In this document: positions 16,645 through 26,267 of the stretch, one piece after another
Position numbering within the stretch: position 1 is the stretch's first letter
Layout of the letters: every line of letters starts with the position of its first letter
Assembly: GCA_900128395.1 (NCBI GenBank)
Contig: LT649388.1
Span: 1 to 29,472, forward strand
Direction of reading: 5' to 3'
Source of the DNA: Stramenopiles sp. TOSAG23-2
Lineage: Eukaryota; Sar
Length of the DNA: 29,472 nt
Program-made: the position numbers and the translations under genes
The notes under the pieces: generated by a model
Databases searched by the model: none
What the model saw: the letters and a program-made list of their open reading frames with translations, nothing else
Told to the model about the DNA's origin: nothing

Positions 16645-18576
16645 ATGTGTGGCATTGGCGCGTTATTGATTTGTAAAAAATACAATGATGGAAACAATAA
16701 TAATGTTGAGGACAATGTAAAAAATAATAACAATGATAATATTAATAATAATAATAATAATTACGAACAGCAAACAATTATACAAAATATGTCTAATAAA
16801 ATATATAGAAGAGGACCTGATAGTATCAATGTGATCGAAAAATCAAGCGATGCATCCATTTTTCAATGTCTAATTGTCGGGTCTGTGCTGCATCTTAGGG
16901 GCGAAAAACGGGTAGATCAACCTTTTGTAGATAATGATAACCAAAATACATTTTGCTGGAATGGAGAAGTTTTTGGAGATTTTCCTCATGTTAATGAAGG
17001 TCAAAATGATACCATATTAGTATATGCATCATTAAAGGAATATTTACAAGAAAAAATCTATAATAATAACGTCCATGCCAACTTGGCAAAGGAAAAACTA
17101 ATTGAAAGCCTTGGTACATCAATTCTATCGTTTTTTGCAAAAATCGAAGGACCATATTCTTTTATATATTATGACCACGCAACTTCGATGATATGGTGGG
17201 GTCGTGATAGTCAAGGTCGTAGAAGTTTAGTTTATAATATGAATACTATGAAAAATCGCTTGATAATTTCATCTACTTCTTTTCAAATGGATAATGCTAT
17301 TGGGAAGGACGACATTGTAAATAGTAACAATGTTGTAGAATGGCAAGATGTCCCAACAACAGGGATATTTTGTGCATCTTGTTTATCTCCGACAATTCAA
17401 ATCAAAGAATTTAATTGGGAATCAACACAACGAGTATATTTCAACATGGCATCTCGAAAAGATATATCACCACCTGATGATTATATACGGGAGAAAGAAT
17501 ATGATGTAATATTGTGCAACGAACTTCAAAAAGCAATTACACGTCGCTTACCGGATAATATTGCACTAATGAATATATCTTCATCAACAGCATCATCATT
17601 AACAAAAAGTGATAGTGATGGCAATAATAATAGTAACATAAAAAAAAACAACAATGTCGTAGATTCCAATATTTATCAAACGAATTCTAAAATTGCAGTA
17701 TTATTTTCCGGTGGATTAGATTCCACTGTTGTCGCAGCTTTGTTAGATAAACAATACGAGAAAGATCAACCAATAGATTTACTTAATGTTTGCTTCGATT
17801 ATCCTAGACACAAATCACCTGATCGTGTAACAGCATTAGCAAGTTATGTTGATTTATGTAAACAATTTCCAAATCGAAAATGGAATTTAATTTTAATTAA
17901 TGTAACACTTGATGAAGTTTTATTGCATCAAAAGCATTTATTAGATTTAATTGCACCAATGAAATCACAGATGGATTTTAATATAGGGGCTGCACTCTGG
18001 TTTGCTGCGCGTGGGAAAGGATATTTATTTGATCCAAATGATGAAGATAAGAACGATGCAAATAAAGACAAGGAGACTTTAAGTAGTGAACAACACCAAA
18101 CGCCATGCCAAAGCAATACTCGTATTATATTTACTGGTGTTGGTGCCGATGAACAATTAGGTGGATATGGTAGACATCGATCTTCGTTTCTTAAACATGG
18201 CGGATGGACACGCTTACAGGAAGAACTTGTATTGGACACAAACAGATTATGGTTGCGGAATCATGGGCGTGATGATCGTTGCATATCAGATCATGGGAAA
18301 GAGCCACGATATCCATTTTTAGATGAAAACGTTGTTCGTGCATTAAGTGAAATTCCATTGTGGGAAATTACCGACCCGCGATTGGAAAAAGGATACGGCG
18401 ATAAATTGATTTTGCGTCATGTAGCAAATAGATTAGGTTTAAAAACCTGTAGCGTCTTGCCTAAACGCGCCATTCAGTTTGGTAGTCGTATAGCAAAACA
18501 ATCTGCTAAGCGTGCAAAAAGGGATAGAGGAACGCGACATGTTAAAGGTACAGATGTTTTTGAAGTTGTCTCGTGA
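16645..18576 (+). CDS. ASNSD1: Asparagine synthetase domain-containing protein 1
   Basis: A 643-residue protein with an N-terminal class II glutamine amidotransferase domain and a C-terminal asparagine-synthetase-type ATP-binding domain. Cys2, the nucleophile of the amidotransferase, is present (MCGIGALL). ASNSD1-type blocks are clear: RRGPDS, VLHLRGEKRVDQPF, CWNGEVFGDF, EGPYSFIYYDHA and WWGRDSQGRRSL. The PP-loop is VLFSGGLDSTVVAAL (about residue 353), followed by DLLNVCFDYPRHKSPDR, and later IIFTGVGADEQLGGYGRHR (about 497) and EPRYPFLDENVV. Low-complexity Asn/Asp/Ser insertions lie at about residues 17-47, 311-345 and 465-493, typical of AT-rich genomes. The family is widespread in eukaryotes, but its reaction is not settled and it is distinct from true asparagine synthetase. 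Alternatives are unlikely. Confidence 0.93.
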   Translation: MCGIGALLICKKYNDGNNNNVEDNVKNNNNDNINNNNNNYEQQTIIQNMSNKIYRRGPDSINVIEKSSDASIFQCLIVGSVLHLRGEKRVDQPFVDNDNQNTFCWNGEVFGDFPHVNEGQNDTILVYASLKEYLQEKIYNNNVHANLAKEKLIESLGTSILSFFAKIEGPYSFIYYDHATSMIWWGRDSQGRRSLVYNMNTMKNRLIISSTSFQMDNAIGKDDIVNSNNVVEWQDVPTTGIFCASCLSPTIQIKEFNWESTQRVYFNMASRKDISPPDDYIREKEYDVILCNELQKAITRRLPDNIALMNISSSTASSLTKSDSDGNNNSNIKKNNNVVDSNIYQTNSKIAVLFSGGLDSTVVAALLDKQYEKDQPIDLLNVCFDYPRHKSPDRVTALASYVDLCKQFPNRKWNLILINVTLDEVLLHQKHLLDLIAPMKSQMDFNIGAALWFAARGKGYLFDPNDEDKNDANKDKETLSSEQHQTPCQSNTRIIFTGVGADEQLGGYGRHRSSFLKHGGWTRLQEELVLDTNRLWLRNHGRDDRCISDHGKEPRYPFLDENVVRALSEIPLWEITDPRLEKGYGDKLILRHVANRLGLKTCSVLPKRAIQFGSRIAKQSAKRAKRDRGTRHVKGTDVFEVVS

Positions 18577-18854
18577 TATTTAAAAATATAGTGTGGTGCG
18601 TGCGTAAAAAAAAATAATACGCTCGTAATATATATATATTGAAGAGTTTTTTAAATATTGAAAAAATAGTTTAATGCATCTCATATTTATGATAATGAAT
18701 ATAACTTTTAAAAAATACGAAGTATGAGATATAAAAAAATATAACGAACGTACGTCGTATGGTATGATACGTGTCGTATGCGTATTTTATTTTACGAAAA
18801 GATATTATGATACAATAATGTATAATGAGAATCGTGTTTTCTATATATCATTGC

Positions 18855-21800
18855 TCACGAATAAAACATATTACAAAAATACGATCGATCCCAATCTGCA
18901 TGGTTAAAAAGCAAATTCCATAATCTCTCTAGATAGTGCCCTTCTATTGGATCAGACGAATTTGACAAGGCATCTAATACACGTGTTTTTATTTTCAAGT
19001 TGCGATACGATGGCGAAGACAAAAATTCACGTATTCTCTCATCACTCAACACAAATTCACCACGGAGCGAGCTAGTATACTCCACACAAGAGGGACCATA
19101 TATATTGATAGAATCGTATATCTTGCAAAATTCGTGCATTACTTTGACATGCGATTCTTGTATATCATATTGAAAACAAAATGGATAGCATGTGCACTTT
19201 TCTTGATCTTGCGTGTCATCATAAAGCGAAATGTATTGTACCCTTTTATGCCTTTTTAAATCATTTTCTAACGTTGACAAGGATACTTCTGGTGTTCCTT
19301 GAACAAAAATATTTACATGTCCAAAAGTAACGTCTTTTCTAGTCATGTGATGCAACCAAGAATGACTTTCTCTGCCAACGTTAGGCAATTGCATTATAAA
19401 TAAATCAGGGTTGTTGCCATATAAATTTAAAAACACCTTCAATTCCCCTTCATCCTCGTTCTTATTGTATATAAAAATCTTATCAATTTGTAAGTGCGAT
19501 TTCCATTTTACAATCCACGATAGATCTTCCTTATATCTACTTATAACTAAATGTTTCTCTATCTTAGTAGCCGAAGAAGAAGAGGAGGATGAAATAATCG
19601 ATGAAAATTTAGATATTCTTCGAAGAAAAGGCTGGTACCATGGATATTTGAATTTTGCTGCATTTATAGCAACACATGCTGCCGTGTCAAAATAATTGCT
19701 GCTTTGCCCAGTGGTCAATTCTTCTACTGCCACTACTTTCTTCTTTTTTTTCTTAATAGCCATTATTTTTCCTTCATAAAGTAAACTTTCAATTTGTGTG
19801 TTTTCTTTTTTCATATTATGTAAAATAATTTCTTCTTTCACATAATTGTTATATCCATTTATAAAATAAATTCCATTTTCCTTTAACAAATATTTAAATA
19901 ATCTATTAAACAATACATGTGTATCCTTATCCAGATTCAAGCTATATTCACTGTTATGAATTATGATATCAACACTTTTGACGGCGTGATATAGTATACC
20001 CGACATAAAATTTTCATCCGAATATGAACCTTGAAATATAGTGACACGGTCATTATATTGACAACCAAAATCACGATTTATAACATTTTTATATGGACCA
20101 CATTCTGGCCATAACGTTTCATCTTCCATCGCATAGATTTTTGCAAATGGAAAATAGCGATACAATAAGTTTATACTATCTGTATTAGAAACACCGAGTT
20201 GCAAAATCTTCAAATTACTTGTAAAACGCAAATCAGAGAAAAATTTATCAAACAATAACATGTTAACGCTATAAGAATTATAAATTTCATATCCAATTTC
20301 TTCCAATGTTTTTAAATTGTCATTTTGTTTTTGACTGAATCGCAGTAGCAATCGCTTTTGTGTTTGTGCTGGTGAGTTAAAATGGCGCAAAATATTTATC
20401 GTTGTTTTTTGTGCATAATGTAAACATTGTCGTCTATGTTTTTTCACTATTACACCATTTGTTGTCCCATTTTCATCATTGACAACACCTACAATATGAT
20501 CACAAAACGTTTTAATTGTATTTAAGATTGGAAACTTCTCATACACTTGGAACGACCATGCAGTGCCATTTTTTTGTGCATGGATTCTGTCAATTTCAAA
20601 CGGCCAAGAGGATAATTTGTAGAGACTTTTGAGTGATTCATCATATGCATTTACCAAGTGAAGTCTTGGCAATTCAGCAGCTCCATTACCATCATTCTTT
20701 GAATTCATCTTGACGGAATTATCTCTAGTCAGTTTGGTCGAAATTCCAAATGGCTCGTGCAGCAATCCATTATCAGTTCTTAACTTTACAATATTTGATA
20801 TTCTTGCGTCATATGCATTATAAATATAGCTTGGTTTCACACTTTGTTCTCCCCGATGACGTGTCACCATTTGTGAAAAATCTGAATATACATTGCCAAT
20901 AAAGTCGCTTGAATTCGCGCATATAATGTAGTCAACAGCACTTTGCAGCAATTGTGGCATTTTCGAGATGTTGTAAGGATCAGAAAAATTTGAAAACGTA
21001 ACAGGAATGTGATTCAATTTTAAATATTGTTGCAAATGCGAGATGGAACTATCATCAGTATCATCACTATTTATAGGAACATATGCTGCAAGGTATATAA
21101 CCTTTGTATTTCGCAATTTATCTAATCCATCAATTCTTTGTTGGATTTGTTTTGGTGGTACCCATAGATCTGCTTTATAAGCAAATAGGCGTTCCTCTGA
21201 AATACTAAATTTCTTCCACCGAGCATTCAAACTTGCATGAATTGCCATAAAATAATTTTGTCCATACGTGTTCCTCCCTAGATTCATCAGCTGATCAATT
21301 ACATTGTATGCTACTTTTGTTAAAATCTGTTCAAATATTAACGCTACGCGTATTCTATGCTCAAGTGTAATAGCACGTGCCCCATAAAATTGGACGATAT
21401 CCGCATCTTTATATGAATATGGGCAAGAAAAGTGCAAATGAGTAATAGAACGCAGAGAAAGTTTATTAAACTCACGGCGGTACCAATCCAACGGTGCATT
21501 TTCTGTATGTACTACTCGAAATATTTTGGAATCTGCTGTTACCGCAGTACGATTTTTAACAAAACATAGAAGACCAGCTAATTTTTTTCCCAAGTGATTG
21601 ATATCAAAAATTCGTCCAAACGGGATTGTGGTAGTCCCATTATCATTAATGCTTAACAATGGCAAAATTAATGAACGGTTTAAAATATGTGCAATGCTTA
21701 TTATTTGAATAATTTTATTCATTTGATTATCTAAAGTGCCAACTAAAGGATGGAAAGATATATATTTTTGTCTGGGATTATTACATGCATTTTTATTTGT

Positions 21801-22709
21801 AGTAGACGGTGGATGATGTAAATGAAATAATGGATCTTTGTTTTCTTCATTTTGAAAGGACCATGTTTTCTGAGAAAATGGAAAGTTTGATTTGTCATTT
21901 TGATATATCATTCTATTGTTTAACATTAATTTGTGTGCAATTTTTGTTGTATGTATACTTTCTTTTTTGTACCCAAGAAGTTTCAAATATCTTGCATACT
22001 TATATAATTCATAAGGTCTTGATCTGTAAAAAAATTCAACCAATTTATTTTGATTTGAATATCCTGTAAACATATACCAAAATGATGTTTGGCGTTGTGC
22101 ACCTAAGAAAGTATCTTTAGTAACTATTTTATTGTACAACTTGCTGGCATTAATTAAACGATGATCACCCAGTAGTACAGGTGTAACTCGTAAAATATGG
22201 AATCCTGGGTCGACCATTATTCCTTTTGAATTGTATGACCATGTAATGGCTTTAGTGCTAAGATCTGTGTTAGGATCAGTGGATTTATTTTCTTCCTTTG
22301 CACTATATTCATTAAATTTATCGACGTTGACTAATTGACATAAAGACAAAGGATATTGAACATTTGTTTCATCTACTTGAAGCAGAATATTCGCAAAGTC
22401 GCAAAGGTTCAAATATCGTATAACCCAAAAATTGTGTGTTGAATAATCAACAGTAAAATTAGTTTGCATGGTTTCATCTGCCATAACATTTGAATTTTTC
22501 AATGGAAGCAGTAAGTCTAGATCGATCGCTACATCGAAATATCCTAGTTGTATTGGTTTTGGACATGATTGTACGTGTGGCGTGACTAGACTTTTATCTA
22601 AAAATGCATGGTACCATTCTGTATTTTTGCCAAAAATAAACTGCTCAACTATTGAATGTATAATTAATATCATGTAGGTAATTAACACATGCCGGCATGA
22701 AAAATGCAT
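18855..22709 (-). CDS. Three-domain secretory protein: POFUT-like, methyltransferase-like, DUF3431
   Basis: A 1284-residue protein with an N-terminal hydrophobic stretch (LITYMILIIHSIVEQFIF), likely a signal anchor for the ER/Golgi. Residues about 30-300 are unassigned. Residues about 315-640 resemble GDP-fucose O-fucosyltransferases: HPLVGTLDNQMNKIIQIIS, then LILPLL, and near the end ANSSDFIGNVYSDFSQMV and TRHRG. Residues about 800-955 resemble the TylF/MycE-like Rossmann methyltransferase group (LKILQLGVSNTDSINLLYRY, FPFAKIYAMEDE, VDIIIHNSEYS, ENGIYFINGY). However, the glycines of the SAM loop and the Asp-rich metal motif are replaced, so it may be inactive. Residues about 1050-1284 match DUF3431: HLVISRYKEDLSWIVKW, IFIYNKNE, LPNVGRESHSWLHHM, VNIFVQGTPEV. 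Glycan or glycoprotein modification in the Golgi lumen is the inferred role. It is divergent from a small secreted protein gene. Confidence 0.8.
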   Translation of the reverse strand: MHFSCRHVLITYMILIIHSIVEQFIFGKNTEWYHAFLDKSLVTPHVQSCPKPIQLGYFDVAIDLDLLLPLKNSNVMADETMQTNFTVDYSTHNFWVIRYLNLCDFANILLQVDETNVQYPLSLCQLVNVDKFNEYSAKEENKSTDPNTDLSTKAITWSYNSKGIMVDPGFHILRVTPVLLGDHRLINASKLYNKIVTKDTFLGAQRQTSFWYMFTGYSNQNKLVEFFYRSRPYELYKYARYLKLLGYKKESIHTTKIAHKLMLNNRMIYQNDKSNFPFSQKTWSFQNEENKDPLFHLHHPPSTTNKNACNNPRQKYISFHPLVGTLDNQMNKIIQIISIAHILNRSLILPLLSINDNGTTTIPFGRIFDINHLGKKLAGLLCFVKNRTAVTADSKIFRVVHTENAPLDWYRREFNKLSLRSITHLHFSCPYSYKDADIVQFYGARAITLEHRIRVALIFEQILTKVAYNVIDQLMNLGRNTYGQNYFMAIHASLNARWKKFSISEERLFAYKADLWVPPKQIQQRIDGLDKLRNTKVIYLAAYVPINSDDTDDSSISHLQQYLKLNHIPVTFSNFSDPYNISKMPQLLQSAVDYIICANSSDFIGNVYSDFSQMVTRHRGEQSVKPSYIYNAYDARISNIVKLRTDNGLLHEPFGISTKLTRDNSVKMNSKNDGNGAAELPRLHLVNAYDESLKSLYKLSSWPFEIDRIHAQKNGTAWSFQVYEKFPILNTIKTFCDHIVGVVNDENGTTNGVIVKKHRRQCLHYAQKTTINILRHFNSPAQTQKRLLLRFSQKQNDNLKTLEEIGYEIYNSYSVNMLLFDKFFSDLRFTSNLKILQLGVSNTDSINLLYRYFPFAKIYAMEDETLWPECGPYKNVINRDFGCQYNDRVTIFQGSYSDENFMSGILYHAVKSVDIIIHNSEYSLNLDKDTHVLFNRLFKYLLKENGIYFINGYNNYVKEEIILHNMKKENTQIESLLYEGKIMAIKKKKKKVVAVEELTTGQSSNYFDTAACVAINAAKFKYPWYQPFLRRISKFSSIISSSSSSSATKIEKHLVISRYKEDLSWIVKWKSHLQIDKIFIYNKNEDEGELKVFLNLYGNNPDLFIMQLPNVGRESHSWLHHMTRKDVTFGHVNIFVQGTPEVSLSTLENDLKRHKRVQYISLYDDTQDQEKCTCYPFCFQYDIQESHVKVMHEFCKIYDSINIYGPSCVEYTSSLRGEFVLSDERIREFLSSPSYRNLKIKTRVLDALSNSSDPIEGHYLERLWNLLFNHADWDRSYFCNMFYS

Positions 22710-23257
22710 GGTAACTATTATTTATCTAAACATTTGCTTTCAAGAGTGTTTATGGTGATATGTATACATAATAATAATGTTTAATTATTCTTGTAAAGTG
22801 CTATGTGGGTTTGTTGCAAAGTTTTAGTTTTTTTGTTGTTGTTTTGTGGTGTTTTGTGTTTTGTAGTTTTACTATACAGGTACTAATAAAATTTAATAAT
22901 ATGCTGCTTACGGTAATAATAAAATATGTGAAATATGTTGTTAAAAGGCTGTAAATTTTTTTCCTATATGAAACACTACAATAAGACCCAATAAGTATAA
23001 AAACATACGAAATTACAACAACAAACAACAGCAGCATGCAAAAAAAAAAAATGTAGTAATAATAAAGTATTTTTAATTATAGCACTACTAAATGTAAAAA
23101 AAGGAGGAACACATAGAACACAAAACAGCGATATACATTTAGTGTGAAAACGTTGCAAGGCAGAGAACATATGGATACAACTGTGTCTACTGAGCTTGAA
23201 TATACCGCTTTTATTTTATATTTTGATACTACATAGTTAGTAGATATAGTTGCAACA
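22710..23257. other. Divergent promoter region between two secretory-pathway genes
   Basis: This 548-base AT-rich region has T/G-rich runs (22807-22865), an A-run at 23040-23050 and several short minus-strand frames of low complexity. It must contain the promoters and 5' leaders of both flanking genes. No RNA or other gene was recognised. Confidence 0.45.
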
Positions 23258-23773
23258 ATGAAAGTTATTACTTTGACCAATTTAAATATATTAGTATCAT
23301 GTATTTGGTTCTTTTGTATAATACAGTATTCGTCGTGTAATAATCTTAAGAAGAATAGTCTAATAAAACATTATGTCAACACTATGTTCATTGATGAGCA
23401 CTTTGTTGAAGATACTTTAAACAATGTTGATCTTGGTAACATAAATCGACATGGAGTAGATAATATTGCAGAAGCACTTGCTGATAAATTTATTCATGTA
23501 CATAAAAATTTTGAACTTTCAACCAGTAATAATAATAATAATAATGGACAATTGAATAACCTTCGAAATAGGAAACTGCTTTCGCAGGATAAATCAATTC
23601 CAGATGTTGCTTTAGCCCCTATTAATCCGGGAGCAATGCCTGATATTGCAGCCGGGGGTTCAATGCCATCTGTGACTGTTGAAGAGCACACTCCAGATTG
23701 TTATCGCGAATTGGTTATTAAAGCTATGCAATGTGAGTTTTGCACCATAAAATGTGGCCCTCTGTTTTTTTAG
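23258..23773 (+). CDS. Small secreted protein with a C-terminal Cys cluster
   Basis: A 171-residue protein with a clear N-terminal signal peptide (hydrophobic LNILVSCIWFFCIIQYSS, then NNLKKN). The mature part is acidic to neutral, with an Asn run from (AAT)n, an RNRKLL dibasic-type stretch around residue 106, a Pro/Ala/Gly/Met segment (PINPGAMPDIAAGG) and four Cys near the end (CYRELVIKAMQCEFCTIKC). No family was recognised. A GTGAGT at 23733 and a T-rich TTTTTTTAG ending at 23773 could act as a 41-nt intron. If spliced, the frame would end at once after KAMQ and lose three Cys. The gene shares its promoter region with the three-domain glycosyltransferase-like gene and is convergent with the coiled-coil gene 145 bases away. 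A role as a secreted or surface peptide is inferred. Confidence 0.65.
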   Translation: MKVITLTNLNILVSCIWFFCIIQYSSCNNLKKNSLIKHYVNTMFIDEHFVEDTLNNVDLGNINRHGVDNIAEALADKFIHVHKNFELSTSNNNNNNGQLNNLRNRKLLSQDKSIPDVALAPINPGAMPDIAAGGSMPSVTVEEHTPDCYRELVIKAMQCEFCTIKCGPLFF

Positions 23774-23918
23774 AAACTTTAAAAATGCACGCACACGCAT
23801 AATAAATAATACATCAATTTATTTTTTGTACATCATATATATATATTTTTTATTAAAAAAAAAGTATTTAATTAAGTTACACACTTTATATACTCTTTTA
23901 TATGTCGGGGTTATTTTT

Positions 23919-25652
23919 TCAAATTTGTGTCCTTTCACGTCTCTCATGTTCCCATATTGCAAGTAACTTATATAGTTCAATAGCAACTTCCTCTGTCAAA
24001 AGTTCGAATCTTTGTCTTTCATCATTTAATTGCTTTAGACACTCTTCTTTAGCAACGTTTAATTCTTTCTTCATTTTGAATTTTTCTGCTGCCCATGTCA
24101 TCCACGCTGCTCTACCATTTGTACTGTTGAACAATGGTTGAAAATCATTATTTGTATCTATACCTTCGCCATTGCTTCCTATATTATCACCACCATTCAC
24201 ACTATTATTATTATTATTATAATTACGTGTTTTTGCTGCGTTTCCCAACTTATCGCTGAAAATCATCTCTCTATATTTATCTCTTACATTTGCATGTTCC
24301 AATTCTTCTTGTCGAAATTTTACTTTGTACCTATCTCTATCTTTTTCTAATTGCACTACAACCTCTTCCATTTGTGATAAATCATTCGAAGCGGTAATTG
24401 CAATTTGTAACAATTTATTTCGTGGCATTTTATGCAGTCTATCTCTCCACACCGAATTTGCACGTGAAAAGCGCATATCACGAAGTGCTTTGCGCAAAAA
24501 TATTGGATCCTCTAATTTTGGTTCTTTCACTATTTCAGATGGATCATTCCCAACTAAAAATTCAATTTTACGTACATTTTTCCAATGTGCCGAATCTACA
24601 GCCCATTTTGCATCTCTTAACATGTTTTTCAAACGAGCTAATGATGGTACTTTATTGATAGATGAAGGATCATTTGTATTATCACCACTAGTTGTAATAT
24701 TATCATCATCCCCTCCGTTACTTAATAATTTTTGACCATAGGCATTTCTTCGTGTTATGCTATTATAATTTCTATTATTATTGGCAAACTGGGCACGTCT
24801 ACGCTCAATTGCCCATTCTGCGACTGCCATGTGAGTTATACCGTGGGTTGATTTAGCATTACTTTCTAAACGTATTCCTTTGCGCCTTTCCTCGGATAAT
24901 TTTGATCTTAACAATTGTATTTCATCTTGTAATCGCCCAACTTTGCTGCTCAACCTTGAATCGGACACTGAATCAAGTGCAACTCCCATTTGTTCCTTTA
25001 ATTTTTGTACTTCTAGACGATACGCATCTGCTTGTTCTTGCGTTTCTTCTAATTTCAAACGCAGACTATTGGCAACATGTTTTTCTTGCCCCAGTGTTGA
25101 TTTCAATGCCACTAACCGTTGAAAGACATGTTCTATGTCCTCTTCTGAATCTAGTTTTTCTTGGAGTCTTGCCAATTTTGCTGTCGCTTTATCAGCTTTA
25201 ATACGTTGTTCATTTGTTTGATCCGTCAAAGTTTTTAAATACCTTTTCATGTCATCACCAGATGCATCTATGACCGTTCTAAATTGCCTATTTTCCACTT
25301 CTAATTTCTGCAACTTGTCGTATTGGTATTGATTGGTGCTGAGAGGGTTAAATGAAGAACTTTCACTTTGATCACCACTATAAACGGTTTGCATCATTTG
25401 TATTTCAGCTTGTGCTCTATTTAAGCGTCGACGTAAAGATTGTGTAAGGAACTTTGCAAGCTCTTCCGTCAATGTATTTACAATGTCGTCTCCATGTATA
25501 TGATTTACAACGGCAAATTGCTTCGCTATGTCATGTGCCTCATCTTGCAATGGCCTTACCGACACAGGGAGTTGAATTATACCAGCTATTGTTTTATATC
25601 TAAAATTTAATGTCTCTAACTCAGCATTACTACTTTTATTAAAGGCAGCCAT
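23919..25652 (-). CDS. Coiled-coil protein of unknown family, possibly ciliary or centriolar
   Basis: A 577-residue protein with no signal peptide or membrane segment. Residues about 1-75 are mixed helical. Residues about 75-110 and 125-275 are strong coiled coil (AKLARLQEKLDSEEDIEHVF, LEETQEQADAYRLEVQKLKE, RLQDEIQLLRSKLSEERRKG). A mixed segment with Asn/Asp/Gly-rich insertions (about 300-335, 480-505) and short Trp-containing helices (LKNMLRDAKWAVDSAHWKNV, RANSVWRDRLHKMP) comes next, and another coiled coil follows to the C-terminus. The pattern is that of centrosomal, basal-body or axonemal structural proteins, but no named family was recognised. It is divergent from the EVG1 gene across 615 bases, which supports but does not prove a ciliary role. 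Confidence 0.75.
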   Translation of the reverse strand: MAAFNKSSNAELETLNFRYKTIAGIIQLPVSVRPLQDEAHDIAKQFAVVNHIHGDDIVNTLTEELAKFLTQSLRRRLNRAQAEIQMMQTVYSGDQSESSSFNPLSTNQYQYDKLQKLEVENRQFRTVIDASGDDMKRYLKTLTDQTNEQRIKADKATAKLARLQEKLDSEEDIEHVFQRLVALKSTLGQEKHVANSLRLKLEETQEQADAYRLEVQKLKEQMGVALDSVSDSRLSSKVGRLQDEIQLLRSKLSEERRKGIRLESNAKSTHGITHMAVAEWAIERRRAQFANNNRNYNSITRRNAYGQKLLSNGGDDDNITTSGDNTNDPSSINKVPSLARLKNMLRDAKWAVDSAHWKNVRKIEFLVGNDPSEIVKEPKLEDPIFLRKALRDMRFSRANSVWRDRLHKMPRNKLLQIAITASNDLSQMEEVVVQLEKDRDRYKVKFRQEELEHANVRDKYREMIFSDKLGNAAKTRNYNNNNNSVNGGDNIGSNGEGIDTNNDFQPLFNSTNGRAAWMTWAAEKFKMKKELNVAKEECLKQLNDERQRFELLTEEVAIELYKLLAIWEHERRERTQI

Positions 25653-26267
25653 TTAATTTTCTATCCTATGTAACCAAAACAATTTATTGAAGCAGGAAAA
25701 AAAGCAAAAAAAGTTTACAAAATAGGGATATGCTTATAATATAATTTACATATAAGTGGACGTGTTCATTAATTTCTATATCGTCTTCCTTACTTGAATC
25801 TTGATTGTTTTATACAATAAAATATATATATTGCATTGCAAGAAGATGATAATACTTTTGTTATTTTTATTAGTAACGCAGTAATAACTTATTATATTTT
25901 TGAGTCATGTAAAAGTAAAAAAGTATAAGTATTAATGCTATTAAGATAATTAGAATAAGTATAAGTTGAAAAATAAATAAAAAATAACACAGTACACAAT
26001 GGGTACACAATGGGAAAATACAAACTTGAAAACCCTCATTCTAACTATTGAATAATACTTGAACCGTTATTATTATTATGAAAACGTTGAAACAAAATAC
26101 ATCTGTAATAATATTTTTGTCAGGGAAGAAAGTAAACAAAACCTATAGATCAAACATCACATTTCTTAACAAAAAAAGGAATATAGGATATTCCTAATCA
26201 CTATATATATATATAATAACATCAATATTAATAGCTATACATTGTCTGTGTATACACATATTTGAAT
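25653..26267. other. Divergent AT-rich promoter region
   Basis: This 615-base spacer lies between the coiled-coil gene and EVG1. It contains a short tandem duplication, GTACACAATGG twice around 25993-26014, a TAT/ATT run near 26067-26078 and a (TA)n tract at 26203-26215. No gene or RNA was seen. Confidence 0.45.

Noticed and set aside
23997-24012. GTTCGAATC resembling a tRNA T-arm
   Set aside because: It lies inside the coiled-coil gene and no D-arm, anticodon or acceptor pairing surrounds it. No tRNA was found in the window.
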